Assembly (NCBI GenBank): GCA_021798875.1
Contig: JAJZBN010000001.1
Coordinates: 83,634 to 147,633, forward strand
DNA: 64,000 nucleotides
Reading direction: 5' to 3'
From: a bacterium
GTDB lineage: Bacteria > SZUA-79 > Acidulodesulfobacterales > Acidulodesulfobacteraceae
A model generated the notes under the pieces. It did not search any database and was not told the DNA's origin. It saw only the letters and a list, made by a program, of their open reading frames with translations. The stretch's first letter is position 1; each line of letters starts with the position of its first letter. Below, piece by piece: positions 55,765 to 64,000 of this stretch. Both the position numbers and the translations under genes were made by a program.

Positions 55765-56238
55765 TCAAGATTTTATTTTCTTTATTATTTCGCTTGTCGA
55801 TTTGCCCTTTACGAAATTTATCAAAACGGTCTTTCCGCCGGAGGCTTCGACTATATCGCTTCCTGCGATGTTTTTTCCTTCATAGTCGGCTCCTTTTACC
55901 AAGACGTCCGGCTTTATCTCTTTTATGAGTTCGTAAGGCGTATCTTCGTCAAACAAAACGACGTAATCGACTGGTTTTAAATTTGCCAGGACGTACGCTC
56001 TGTCACTTTCGTTTACAATAGGCCTGTCTTTGCCTTTTAAGCGCCTTACCGATTCGTCGCTGTTTAATCCTACTATAAGTATGTCGCCGAGGGCTTTTGC
56101 TTCGTTTAAATAGCTGATGTGTCCTGCATGTATAATATCGAAGCATCCGTTTGTAAATATAATTTTTTTTGATTCGGCTTTAAGTCTCGACAGCTCAGTC
56201 TTTATATTCTTAGGCGTTAGTATATTTGCAGATTCCAT
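55765..56238 (-). CDS. rfaE2: Heptose-1-phosphate adenylyltransferase RfaE2
   Basis: 157 aa. Nucleotidyltransferase with [17 protein letters not shown] (HxGH motif), [31 protein letters not shown] and [10 protein letters not shown]. Makes ADP-heptose for lipopolysaccharide core. It is a standalone second half of HldE; the kinase part (hldA) is not in the window. Supports a diderm envelope. Confidence 0.93.
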   Translation of the reverse strand: MESANILTPKNIKTELSRLKAESKKIIFTNGCFDIIHAGHISYLNEAKALGDILIVGLNSDESVRRLKGKDRPIVNESDRAYVLANLKPVDYVVLFDEDTPYELIKEIKPDVLVKGADYEGKNIAGSDIVEASGGKTVLINFVKGKSTSEIIKKIKS

Positions 56239-56311
56239 ATAATTTTAATATAAAATTTTAATTATAACGGCAAAATAAAATATATTGTAAATTTAATATA
56301 TAAACGAGAAA

Positions 56312-56342
56312 CCCCCTGACATATTCGGCATACATCAGGGGG
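56312..56342. other. GC-rich hairpin in divergent gap
   Basis: CCCCCTGA and TCAGGGGG (8 bp) around a 15-nt loop. On the minus strand GGGGG is followed by TTTCTCGTTT, a weak terminator-like tail. It lies between rfaE2 (left) and the gene at 56507 (right). Could be an attenuator or a small RNA part. Confidence 0.45.
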
Positions 56343-56506
56343 AAAAATGGAGAAAAGAATTACTGCTTTATTCTAACAAAATTTATACTTTTATGTCAAT
56401 AGAAAAAATTATACGGGCATTTTTATTTTAAATATAACGTTTATATGATAAAATATAAAATAAATAAAAATGAAAAACATAAATTAGAGGTCTAATTTAA
56501 AATAAT

Positions 56507-57214
56507 ATGGATAAATGGAAATTGGGTGAAGATAACGAAGACGAACTTTTTCATAAAGATGACGAATCTAATAAGTCTTTTTCGCTTGGAAAAATAGACA
56601 AAGAAGATTTATCCGATTTTATGTTCGAAGAAAACCAACAGGGCAAATCTAAAAAGAAAACCGACCCGAAAAAAAAAATCAATACAAATTCTGCGGAAAA
56701 TTACAGTAAATACGAAAGAAACGAAGCTAAGGGCGGTTTTAAAAAAATACTTTATATAATAGTTTTTATTGCGGCATTAATTTCTGCATACTACTTATTT
56801 AAAATTATATTTCCAGGAAACAATACCGACATAAAACTATACGGTTTAAAAACATTAGTTTACAAATCGGAGGCGCTTCCGGAAAATAATTTATTGATTA
56901 CCGGATATCTGATAAATAAAAATAAGTTTCCGGTAAGCTATGTTAGGCTGACGTGCAAACTTTACAGTACAAAAAACATTGTTCTGCTTACAAAACACGT
57001 ATATGCAGGAAATTTCATAAATTTAAATAAACTTAAAAAGATGTCCAATGTATCTATAAATATGGCGCTGCAAAATAAAGACGGCGCCGATATGTCCGAC
57101 GTAGAAATTCTTCCTAATCATCCGGTAAAATTTATGGCGGTATTTTTCGATATTAATCCGAATTCAAAAAATTTTTCTATAACAATAAACCACTTTTACA
57201 GAATAACAAAATAA
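56507..57214 (+). CDS. Membrane protein, DUF3426-like (putative)
   Basis: 235 aa. Charged, Lys/Asp/Asn-rich N-terminus (1-75), one transmembrane helix (about 83-102), and an extracytoplasmic strand-rich domain (ENNLLITGYLINKNKFPVSYVRLTCKLY...). The C-terminal part resembles the DUF3426 type. The usual N-terminal zinc ribbon is missing. Function unknown. Convergent with tatA. Confidence 0.65.
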   Translation: MDKWKLGEDNEDELFHKDDESNKSFSLGKIDKEDLSDFMFEENQQGKSKKKTDPKKKINTNSAENYSKYERNEAKGGFKKILYIIVFIAALISAYYLFKIIFPGNNTDIKLYGLKTLVYKSEALPENNLLITGYLINKNKFPVSYVRLTCKLYSTKNIVLLTKHVYAGNFINLNKLKKMSNVSINMALQNKDGADMSDVEILPNHPVKFMAVFFDINPNSKNFSITINHFYRITK

Positions 57215-57225
57215 TCAAACTATAA

Positions 57226-57525
57226 TTAAGCTTTTTTAATCGTCTTTTTTCTCTTGGAAGCGGCGGATTCATCGTAATTAGAACTTGTTTTCTTCGCCGT
57301 TTTAGTCGCTATCTGCCGTCTTTTCGGTTTAGCGATTATTTCTTCATCTTCGTTTTGCGAATTTTGCGGCGTAACGTCTATTTCGTCTTTTCCGGCAAGA
57401 CTGTTTTTAAAATTTCTTAAAGCCTTACCGAAACCGCTTCCTATTTGAGGAAGTTTGCCTGCCCCGAATATTAAAAAAACGACTACTAAAATAATTAAAA
57501 GCTCTGGGATGCCTAAGCCAAACAT
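57226..57525 (-). CDS. tatA: Twin-arginine translocase subunit TatA/TatE
   Basis: 99 aa. [26 protein letters not shown] gives the membrane helix and the amphipathic start ([18 protein letters not shown]). The C-terminal half is Lys/Arg-rich and long. The ATG at 57525 follows GGAGGTGA perfectly; an open extension of 17 codons upstream runs into the tRNA-like fragment and is not used. TatA forms the pore for folded proteins. No tatC nearby. Confidence 0.95.
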   Translation of the reverse strand: MFGLGIPELLIILVVVFLIFGAGKLPQIGSGFGKALRNFKNSLAGKDEIDVTPQNSQNEDEEIIAKPKRRQIATKTAKKTSSNYDESAASKRKKTIKKA

Positions 57526-57575
57526 GTTATTCACCTCCGTATTTTCTTTGAAAGGTTTAATTAAAACGCTCCACA

Positions 57576-57607
57576 CTATCGAGGGTTCGAACCCCTCTCT
57601 ATGTGCC
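57576..57607 (+). pseudogene. tRNA-Ser 3'-end fragment (inverted relative to the gene)
   Basis: CTATCGAGGGTTCGAA (57576-57591) is identical to the T-arm of the tRNA-Ser at 57657-57746 but on the other strand, and the following 16 nt (CCCTCTCTATGTGCC with one extra C) match the acceptor end with a few changes. Only about the last 32 nt are copied. Likely a remnant of an insertion at the tRNA. Confidence 0.75.
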
Positions 57608-57656
57608 GTAATTAATAGTTTAGTAAATATATACGATACGTAATATTATGAACGTA

Positions 57657-57746
57657 TGGCGGAGAGAGAGGGATTCGAACCCTCGATAGACTTGCATCTA
57701 TACATGATTTCCAGTCATGCTCCTTCGGCCTCTCGGACATCTCTCC
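57657..57746 (-). tRNA. tRNA-Ser (GGA)
   Basis: 90 nt with a long variable arm. Acceptor GGAGAGA/TCTCTCC, anticodon arm CATGA-CTGGAAA-TCATG (anticodon GGA), T arm GAGGG-TTCGAAT-CCCTC, discriminator G, encoded CCA. Decodes UCC/UCU. Confidence 0.96.
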
Positions 57747-57874
57747 ATGACATATATATAATTTATCATTATTTTAAAATATATTCAAAGGTTATTTTTC
57801 ATAATTTCTATTCATTTATTTTATATTCCGCAATAAGTATTTGCATAATGTAATTTTATTGATATAATTAATAT

Positions 57875-57969
57875 GGAAGCGATTGGAGGGCTGGTGCTCC
57901 CCTTTGACTTCAAATCAACAGTTGCTCCCTAAAGGGCAAGGCGGGTTCGATTCCCGTACGCTTCCGCCA
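57875..57969 (+). tRNA. selC: tRNA-Sec (selenocysteine, anticodon TCA)
   Basis: 95 nt. Extended acceptor stem (GGAAGCG...CGCTTCC), anticodon arm TTTGA-CTTCAAA-TCAA with anticodon TCA that reads UGA, a long variable arm (GTTGCTCCC-TAAA-GGGCAA), T arm GCGGG-TTCGATT-CCCGT, discriminator G and encoded CCA. Length equals that of E. coli selC. Implies that selA/selB and at least one selenoprotein exist elsewhere. Confidence 0.94.
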
Positions 57970-58028
57970 ACAACTAACTATAAAAATTAATTATATAATA
58001 AACATAAATAACAATAGGGAGGTATGAA

Positions 58029-58955
58029 ATGCCGTTAATATCAGCAAAAGAAATTTTGGAAGACGCAAACAGGAAAGGTTACGCGGTAGGCGCTTTTAAT
58101 GCTAACAATATGGAATTTTTACAGGCAATATTTACCGCTGCCGATTCTCAAAAATCCCCTATCATAGTTGCGGCAAGCGAAGGCGCTATGAAATATGCCG
58201 GCGCAAAAATGCTGCATTCTATGGTTAAGACGCTTTCGGATGAATATCCTTCTATACCTGTAGCCCTGCATCTTGATCACGGCTCTAACATTAAGGCGGT
58301 AATGACGGCCGTTAAAGCAGGATTTACTTCCGTTATGATAGACGCTTCACATTTTCCCTACGAAGAAAATCTTAAATTGACAAAGCAGATAGTAGGCATA
58401 TGCCATCCGGTCGGAATTTCGGTAGAAGCCGAACTTGGAAGGCTTCAAGGCGTAGAAGACAACGTTTCCGTAGCAGAAAGAGATGCCGTACTTGTGAATC
58501 CGGATGAAGCGCGCGATTTCGTAGAAGCATCGGGCATAGATTTTCTTGCGCCAGCTATAGGTACTTCACACGGAGCATTTAAGTTTAAAGGAGAAGCAAA
58601 ACTCGATTTCGAAAGGCTGAAAAAAGTCAAAGAATTAACAGGCATTCCCTTAGTACTTCACGGCGCTTCGTCCGTTCCGGAAACCGCATCGAAAAAATTC
58701 GAAGAATTCGGCGGAGATTTAAAAGGCGCAAAAGGCGTTCCGTTCGACGTTCTTAAAGAAGCCGTAAAATTCGGCATTAATAAAGTTAATACCGATACCG
58801 ACCTCCGCATTGCATTTCTTGCAAAAGTGAGGGAGAGCATGGTTAACGATAAATCCCAAATAGACCCCAGAAAGATTTTCGGTCCTGCAAGAGATTACGT
58901 AGTCGAAGTAATCACCGAAAGAATGAAAGTCCTCGGCTCCTCCGGCAGAGCTTAA
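58029..58955 (+). CDS. fba: Class II fructose-1,6-bisphosphate aldolase
   Basis: 308 aa. Zinc-dependent aldolase of glycolysis and gluconeogenesis. AVGAFNANNMEF, LHLDHGS (zinc ligands), SVMIDASHFPYEEN, VEAELGRLQGVED, HGASSVPE and KVNTDTDLR are diagnostic. AGGGAGG lies upstream. A palindrome of the REP type follows its stop and could terminate transcription. Confidence 0.97.
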   Translation: MPLISAKEILEDANRKGYAVGAFNANNMEFLQAIFTAADSQKSPIIVAASEGAMKYAGAKMLHSMVKTLSDEYPSIPVALHLDHGSNIKAVMTAVKAGFTSVMIDASHFPYEENLKLTKQIVGICHPVGISVEAELGRLQGVEDNVSVAERDAVLVNPDEARDFVEASGIDFLAPAIGTSHGAFKFKGEAKLDFERLKKVKELTGIPLVLHGASSVPETASKKFEEFGGDLKGAKGVPFDVLKEAVKFGINKVNTDTDLRIAFLAKVRESMVNDKSQIDPRKIFGPARDYVVEVITERMKVLGSSGRA

Positions 58956-58968
58956 CTTTTATCTAACA

Positions 58969-58997
58969 GCGGGGACAGAATTCAATTCTGTCCCCGC
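58969..58997. repeat. REP-like palindrome, second copy
   Basis: Perfect 29-nt inverted repeat (GCGGGGACAGAATT-C-AATTCTGTCCCCGC), the same core as at 59-87 but in opposite orientation. It lies in the 59-nt convergent gap between fba and the Yip1-like gene, where its strong stem could also act as a bidirectional terminator. Confidence 0.9.
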
Positions 58998-59014
58998 CTC
59001 AACTCCTACTTTAC

Positions 59015-59659
59015 TTACCTTACCGTCAATATCTTTATTAAAAAAACGACTAAAATTAAAGAAAGGAAAATAAACGGCAGTAAAAGCGTCATTATCGACC
59101 TTGACGTCGATAATCCGTTGGTTTTCTTTATACCTATTATTAAAAGCGCTGCGAACCAAGCGGCTGATATATTATATCCGAATATCGGAAATATTGAAAA
59201 AACTCCGACGCCCGAAGCATAGCCTATTATCCTGAACGTATTTCTTATACCCTGCTTACCGCCCATAAGCATAACGAATCCATGAACGATGATAGTTAGA
59301 ATTGCCAGAAAAATAGTATATAAAGTTCCGAGAATAAGCAGAAGAAATATAACGCCTAAAATTATATACATATCTATGAAGCTTTTATTCTCGAAAAAAA
59401 GCGGTATTTTAGGCAAAACGGCATAATTCCTGTAAAACCCGATCTTAAAAAAAATAACTTCCCAAAAAAAAGAAAACACCAAGTTTATATAAGTAAACAA
59501 AAGAGCGTAAAAATAAGGCTTAGATAAACTTTTTTCTTCTTGTCCGCCGGCGTTGTTTAGCTCTTCATAAAATATTTCAGGGCTGAAAAGAGATTTTTTC
59601 CATGTTAAATATAAAGCCTTAAAAAAACCGGTTTCTTTTACGTTGTCAAAATCCGTCAT
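59015..59659 (-). CDS. Yip1-domain membrane protein
   Basis: 214 aa with five likely membrane helices (about 50-70, 95-118, 120-135, 150-175, 190-212). The pattern FFKALYLTWKKSLFSPEIFYEEL at the start and AIIIVHG/IIGYASGVGVFSIFPIFG later is the Yip1/DUF1282 type. Function unknown. It lies 15 nt downstream of cimA on the same strand. Confidence 0.8.
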   Translation of the reverse strand: MTDFDNVKETGFFKALYLTWKKSLFSPEIFYEELNNAGGQEEKSLSKPYFYALLFTYINLVFSFFWEVIFFKIGFYRNYAVLPKIPLFFENKSFIDMYIILGVIFLLLILGTLYTIFLAILTIIVHGFVMLMGGKQGIRNTFRIIGYASGVGVFSIFPIFGYNISAAWFAALLIIGIKKTNGLSTSRSIMTLLLPFIFLSLILVVFLIKILTVR

Positions 59660-59674
59660 AGTTATTTTCCGCCT

Positions 59675-61288
59675 TTATCTTTCTTTATCTTTATCGAGTT
59701 TGTATGTTATACCGTCTGCAAGAGCGATATAAGAAGCCTCTATAATGTTCTCCGATACTCCTATCGTCGTCCATTTTTCCTCTTTGTCGGAAGATTCTAT
59801 TAAAACCCTTACGAGAGAAGCCGTTCCTGTTTTTGCTTTGCCGCTTATAACCCTGACTTTAAAATCCGTAAGTTTCATTTCGTCGAGAACGGGATAAAAC
59901 TTAACGAGAGCTTTTCTTAATGCATTGTCCAATGCGTTTACCGGTCCGTCTCCCACTGCTACGGTGTGTTCCGTCTTACCCTTTACTTCTATCATTACTA
60001 CCGCTTCGCTGAAAATATTTTTATCCAAAGTTTTTTCTATATTCACCCTGAAAGATAAAAGTTTAAAGTATTCTTTTTTACCGTAATCTTTGGAAGAATA
60101 TTTATCCAAAAGGATTTTAAAGGAGCCGTCCGCGCTTTCAAAATTAAAACCTAAATTTTCCAGCTCTTTAATTTTATTTAATAGTTCGGATTCCTGCGAT
60201 TCCGATAAATTACCTATATCTATGCCGAGTTCTTTTGCTTTTGCGGTTATATTGCTTTTGCCGGATAAATCGGAAATTAAAAATCTTCTGGCATTACCCA
60301 CTAATGACGGATCAATGTGTTCGTATGAAGAAGGATTTTTGAGAACCGCGTTTGCGTGAATTCCTGCTTTATGGGCAAATGCGCTTTCTCCTACGTAAGG
60401 CATATTTTTTGCCGGAGTATTGTTTGAAATTTCGTCTATTAACCTGCTTACTTTAAGAAGGTTTTTAAGTTTTTCTTTGCCAATGGTATTAAATCCCGCT
60501 TTTAATTCAAGGTTTGGAATAATGGAAGATAAATTTGCGTTTCCCGTCCTTTCGCCGTAACCGTTTATAGTTCCCTGAACGTGTTTTATTCCTTCCAAAA
60601 CGGCGGCTAAAGAATTTGCTACGGCGCAATCCGTGTCGTTATGGGTATGTATGCCGAGCCTGCCTATATCTATTTTATGTTTAAGTTTAAGCTCGTTTAG
60701 GATTTTGCTTATATCGTCCGGCAGACAGCCGCCGTTAGTGTCGCATAAAACAGCTTTATCCGCACCTGCCGAAATTGCTGCATTCAAAGTTTTAACGGCA
60801 TAATCTTCGTTATTTTTAAATCCGTCGAAAAAATGTTCCGCATCAAAAAAAACTTTTTTTCCGCATGATTTTAAAAATTCTACCGAATCTGATATTATAT
60901 CTAAATTTTCTTCTAAAGATATTTTTAAAACGCTTTCTACGTGCATATCCCAAGATTTGCCGAAAATAGTAATATAATCTGCGTCAGTTTCACCAAGTAC
61001 TATTAAGCCGGCGTCTTCCTTTGCCCTGACGTTTTTTTTTCTGGTGCTTCCGAAAGCTGTTAATTTAGAATTTTTTAATTTCTTTTTAGCAGCCGATTCA
61101 AAAAATTTTTTATCTTTAGGATTTGAAGCGGGAAACCCTCCTTCGATAAAATCTATACCCAGTTCGTCGAGAATATCGGCTATCATTAATTTATCGTCTA
61201 TAGATAGAGAAAATCCTTCTCCCTGTGTGCCGTCCCTTAAAGTCGTATCGTAAATCTCTATTTTTTTTTGTTCTAAAACCTTATTCAT
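59675..61288 (-). CDS. cimA: (R)-citramalate synthase CimA
   Basis: 537 aa. Joins pyruvate and acetyl-CoA to citramalate in a threonine-independent isoleucine route. IYDTTLRDGTQGEGFSLS and GIDFIEGGFPASNPKD, GIHTHNDTDCAVANSLAA, GTINGYGERTGNANL, then a LeuA_dimer allosteric domain at the C-terminus (ALRKALVKFYP...). Distinguished from LeuA by length, DGTQGEG and the FEGGFPASNP-type block. Downstream of lysC, suggesting amino-acid genes in one unit. Confidence 0.93.
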   Translation of the reverse strand: MNKVLEQKKIEIYDTTLRDGTQGEGFSLSIDDKLMIADILDELGIDFIEGGFPASNPKDKKFFESAAKKKLKNSKLTAFGSTRKKNVRAKEDAGLIVLGETDADYITIFGKSWDMHVESVLKISLEENLDIISDSVEFLKSCGKKVFFDAEHFFDGFKNNEDYAVKTLNAAISAGADKAVLCDTNGGCLPDDISKILNELKLKHKIDIGRLGIHTHNDTDCAVANSLAAVLEGIKHVQGTINGYGERTGNANLSSIIPNLELKAGFNTIGKEKLKNLLKVSRLIDEISNNTPAKNMPYVGESAFAHKAGIHANAVLKNPSSYEHIDPSLVGNARRFLISDLSGKSNITAKAKELGIDIGNLSESQESELLNKIKELENLGFNFESADGSFKILLDKYSSKDYGKKEYFKLLSFRVNIEKTLDKNIFSEAVVMIEVKGKTEHTVAVGDGPVNALDNALRKALVKFYPVLDEMKLTDFKVRVISGKAKTGTASLVRVLIESSDKEEKWTTIGVSENIIEASYIALADGITYKLDKDKER

Positions 61289-61318
61289 ATTTATAAATTT
61301 ATTAATTTATTAATTATT

Positions 61319-62545
61319 TTAATTCTGCCTGCCCAAATTAAATGCATCGTGAAGTATTCTGGCGGCAAGTTCGGCATATTTTGCGTCGATAACGCATGAT
61401 ATTTTAATTTCGGACGTGGAAATCATCATAATGTTTATATTTTCTTTGGCAAGAACGTCGAACATAGTCGAAGCCGTTCCGTAATGATTTCTCATTCCCA
61501 CGCCTATTACAGAAACTTTTGCAATCTTATCGTCGCTTAAAACTTCTTTTGCGTCAAGTTCTTTAGCAAGCTCTTCAGTAATTTCCAAAGCTTTTTTTAA
61601 ATCTTTTTTTGATACCGTGAATGTTAAATCGGTGTGTCCTTCGATAGATATATTCTGAATAATCATATCTACCACTATATTGGCTGACGATATTTTCGAA
61701 AATATCTTTGCGGCTATACCCGGCCTGTCCGGAATTCCCCTTATAGAAATTTTAGCTTCGTCTTTGTCGCATGCGACGCTTGAAACCTGCAATTCTTCCA
61801 TACTTTCTTCTTCTCCTATAAATTTTATTTGAGTGCCGTTTCCATCTACGAAAGTGGATTTGACAAAAAGATTAACTCCGTATTTCATTGCAAACTCGAC
61901 AGATCTTATCTGAAGAACTTTTGCGCCGAGACTGGACATTTCAATCATTTCGTCGAAATAAACGACGTCCAGCCGTCTTGCATCCTGAACTATATTAGGG
62001 TCGGCGGTATAAACTCCGTCCACGTCGGTATATATATCACATCTGTCGGCCTTAACGGCGGCGGCTACAGCTACTGCGGTAGTATCCGACCCTCCCCTTC
62101 CAAGCGTCGTTATAAATCCGTTGGAATCTATTCCCTGAAAACCTGCTATTACGACTATTTTCCCGCTTTTTAACATTCTGCGTATATTTTCGGAATCTAT
62201 CGAAGATATTCTTGCTTTTCCGTAAGATTCGTCCGTCGTTATTCTTACCTGGTGTCCAAGCATCGGAACTGCGTCGTAACCTTCATTTTTTAAGGCAAGC
62301 GATAAAAGTCCAGAGCTTATCTGCTCTCCGCTCGATATTATAAGGTCGGTTTCCATATCGTCCTGCTTTCCGCCCATTTTTACCGCAAGGTCTAAAAGCC
62401 TGTTGGTTTCTCCGCTCATAGCGCTTACGACTACGACCACGTCGTTGCCTTCATTTTTTTCCTTTATTACCCGTCCTGCGACCTGTTTTATTCTTTCAAT
62501 GCTTCCCATCGAAGTTCCGCCGAATTTTTGAACAATAAGCGACAT
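61319..62545 (-). CDS. lysC: Aspartate kinase
   Basis: 408 aa. First step to lysine, threonine and methionine. N-terminal KFGGTSMGS, GRGGSDTTAVAVAAAV and DVDGVYTADPNIV; the C-terminal third holds two ACT domains (ISIRGIPDRPGIAAKIF; KVSVIGVGMRNHYGTASTMF) for feedback control. It lies 31 nt upstream of cimA on the same strand and 58 nt downstream of lpd. Confidence 0.96.
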   Translation of the reverse strand: MSLIVQKFGGTSMGSIERIKQVAGRVIKEKNEGNDVVVVVSAMSGETNRLLDLAVKMGGKQDDMETDLIISSGEQISSGLLSLALKNEGYDAVPMLGHQVRITTDESYGKARISSIDSENIRRMLKSGKIVVIAGFQGIDSNGFITTLGRGGSDTTAVAVAAAVKADRCDIYTDVDGVYTADPNIVQDARRLDVVYFDEMIEMSSLGAKVLQIRSVEFAMKYGVNLFVKSTFVDGNGTQIKFIGEEESMEELQVSSVACDKDEAKISIRGIPDRPGIAAKIFSKISSANIVVDMIIQNISIEGHTDLTFTVSKKDLKKALEITEELAKELDAKEVLSDDKIAKVSVIGVGMRNHYGTASTMFDVLAKENINIMMISTSEIKISCVIDAKYAELAARILHDAFNLGRQN

Positions 62546-62602
62546 AGATTATGGTTTCCTTTATTTTATTTGGTTATTATATTTTAAATTATACCTGCCG
62601 TT

Positions 62603-64000
62603 TTAAGCTTTTTTTGCAGTTCTCGGATTAAATTTATGTATGGCTTCTCCTATCGAATCTAAAGCCGCCTCAGGCACTATTTCAGACAGCGTGGGATGAG
62701 AATGTATAGTTGACTCTATGTCAAAAACAGTTCCTCCGAAATGCATATAGGAAGCAATTTCGGCGATAAGTTCCGGAATGTCGGCTCCTATTCCGGTAGC
62801 CCCGAGTATTTTTTTAGTTTCCGGTTCGACCACGACTTTTAAAAATCCTTCGGGCTCTTCCATTGCCAGCGCCATACCGCTTGCAGCATAGGAAAAACGT
62901 CCAACTGTATATTTTATTTCGGAAAGTCCTGCATCGCCCTCTCTTAATCCAACCGTTCCTATCGAAGGATTGGTGTAAACCGACCAGGGAAGTACGCCGT
63001 AATCTTTTTCTTTAATTATTCCTGCAATATTATCGGCGGCTATTATTCCGTCGTATGAGGCTTTATGTGCCAGCATAGGTCCGTCGATTATATCGCCGCA
63101 GGCATAAATTCCTTTTATGTTGGTTTCGTTATGCATATCGGTTTCTATTTTTCCTCTTTTATCCATTGTAACGCCTATTTCCTCAAGTCCCAAATCCGAA
63201 GTATTTAATTTTCTGCCTATGGAAACAAGAACTTTTTCGGCGGAAAATTTTTCGCCCGTTACCAGTTCTACTTCGGCGCCTGCTTCTAATGCTTTAATAC
63301 TTTTAACTTCCGCCCCCGTTTTAACCTCTATATTTCTGGATTTAAAATTTTTATCTATAAATCTTGAAATTTCTTTGTCTTCGGTAGATAAAATAGAAGG
63401 CAAAAGTTCGATCATCTCAATAGAACATCCGAATTCCGAAAAAATATTCGCAAATTCGCACCCTATAACTCCCGCTCCTATAATAATCAAAGATTTGGGT
63501 ATTTTGTTTAAAGAAAGAGCTTCGTCGGAAGTTATAATATTTTTATGGTCTATGTTGAAAGCGGGTATCATTAAAGGCGACGAACCCGTAGCAGCTATAA
63601 CGTTATCCGCCGAAATTTCCGCGCTTGAACCGTCTTTACTATCTATGCTCACAGAAAATCCTTTTTCGCCGTTTTTTCCTTTAATTTTACCTGAGCCGTA
63701 AAAAATATTTACCTTTCTGGCTTTTAATAGTTTTTCTACTCCGCTCGTAAGGGTTAAAACTACTTCGTCTTTATATTTTATAATTTCTTCGTAATTAAAA
63801 TTAAACCCGTTAATCGTAAATCCTCTTTCCGGCGTTTTTAATTTTTTTAAAAATTTTGCCTTTGAATAAAGAACCTTCGTCGGAATGCAACCTCTGTTCA
63901 AGCATGTTCCGCCGAATCTTTCTTTTTCGATTATTGCCGCCGATAAACCGTTAATAGCGCATTTTAATGCGCTCACATACCCGGCGGGACCGCCGCCTAT
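62603..64000 (-). CDS. lpdA: Dihydrolipoamide dehydrogenase (5' end beyond window)
   Basis: Partial at the window edge. The visible protein begins with IGGGPAGYVSALKCA, the FAD dinucleotide site, and continues with the redox-active disulfide GGTCLNRGCIPTK, the NAD site IIGAGVIGCEFANIFSEFG, CGDIIDGPMLAHKA and the C-terminal catalytic His-Glu pair in HSHPTLSE. It regenerates lipoamide in 2-oxoacid dehydrogenase and glycine cleavage complexes. The true start is outside the window; a GTG at 63976 is internal. Confidence 0.94.
   Translation of the reverse strand: MGGGPAGYVSALKCAINGLSAAIIEKERFGGTCLNRGCIPTKVLYSKAKFLKKLKTPERGFTINGFNFNYEEIIKYKDEVVLTLTSGVEKLLKARKVNIFYGSGKIKGKNGEKGFSVSIDSKDGSSAEISADNVIAATGSSPLMIPAFNIDHKNIITSDEALSLNKIPKSLIIIGAGVIGCEFANIFSEFGCSIEMIELLPSILSTEDKEISRFIDKNFKSRNIEVKTGAEVKSIKALEAGAEVELVTGEKFSAEKVLVSIGRKLNTSDLGLEEIGVTMDKRGKIETDMHNETNIKGIYACGDIIDGPMLAHKASYDGIIAADNIAGIIKEKDYGVLPWSVYTNPSIGTVGLREGDAGLSEIKYTVGRFSYAASGMALAMEEPEGFLKVVVEPETKKILGATGIGADIPELIAEIASYMHFGGTVFDIESTIHSHPTLSEIVPEAALDSIGEAIHKFNPRTAKKA

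Noticed and set aside
57526-57576. Longer N-terminus for TatA
   Set aside because: The extension lacks a ribosome binding site and runs into the tRNA-like fragment; the internal ATG has a near-perfect Shine-Dalgarno sequence.
63900-63976. GTG at 63976 as the start of lpd
   Set aside because: The FAD-binding GxGxxG motif continues upstream to the edge of the window, so the gene is incomplete here.

Overview
The window is 64 kb of AT-rich chromosome from a bacterium with two membranes. Evidence for an outer membrane is the PelB-type outer-membrane barrel ending in an aromatic residue, a heptose-1-phosphate adenylyltransferase, lipoproteins and a Tat translocon subunit. A tRNA-Sec gene shows that the organism probably makes selenoproteins. 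A lipid-anchored c-type cytochrome, citramalate-based isoleucine synthesis and many radical SAM enzymes suggest an anaerobic or microaerobic lifestyle. My best guess is an uncultured deltaproteobacteria-like sulfur/iron lineage (for example the Sva0485/Acidulodesulfobacterales type), but this is inference and not proven by anything in the window.

Layout. (1) 1-90: a duplicated REP-like palindrome. (2) 290-14364: a type IV secretion locus on the + strand with VirB2-, B3-, B4-, B5-, B6-, B8- and B10-like genes, a MoxR/RavA-type AAA+ ATPase, a VirD4 coupling protein, a small membrane protein, a VirB9-like protein, a large lipoprotein and a VirB1-type lytic transglycosylase. No relaxase, VirB11 or integrase is present. 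A secreted protein of unknown function follows (14547-15317). (3) 15377-17838: a TPP riboswitch, then a CofH-family radical SAM gene in the place where thiH would be expected, thiS and thiG, with tandem 22-bp repeats inserted between thiS and thiG. rluB overlaps thiG. (4) 19037-36311: housekeeping and mixed genes (scpA, M50 protease, a TIGR03960-like radical SAM protein, cytochrome, esterase, hemL, mazEF next to tRNA-Ala, SPASM radical SAM, priA, HU, a miaB without its TRAM domain, PHP phosphoesterase, TPR protein, soluble CZB chemoreceptor), followed by a GH57 enzyme to 38740. (5) 38799-51056: a complete Pel exopolysaccharide operon on the - strand in the order pelD-E-F-G-A-(split pelB N part)-pelB-pelC. 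(6) 51379-57525: cbiB, a DUF4143 ATPase, a PAS-GGDEF diguanylate cyclase, a short DnaJ, rfaE2, a membrane protein and tatA. (7) 57576-57969: a tRNA-Ser, an inverted fragment of its 3' end, and tRNA-Sec. (8) 58029-64000: fba, a second copy of the REP palindrome, a Yip1-like protein, cimA, lysC, and lpd running off the window edge.

How parts may work together. PelD keeps a recognisable c-di-GMP I-site (R350-x-x-D353), so the nearby diguanylate cyclase could feed Pel synthesis. The thiazole operon looks like a TPP-controlled unit in which a CofH-family tyrosine-cleaving radical SAM enzyme may supply the dehydroglycine that ThiH normally makes; this is the most interesting candidate in the window. 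The type IV locus, with its tightly coupled RavA-like ATPase in place of VirB11, is the second.
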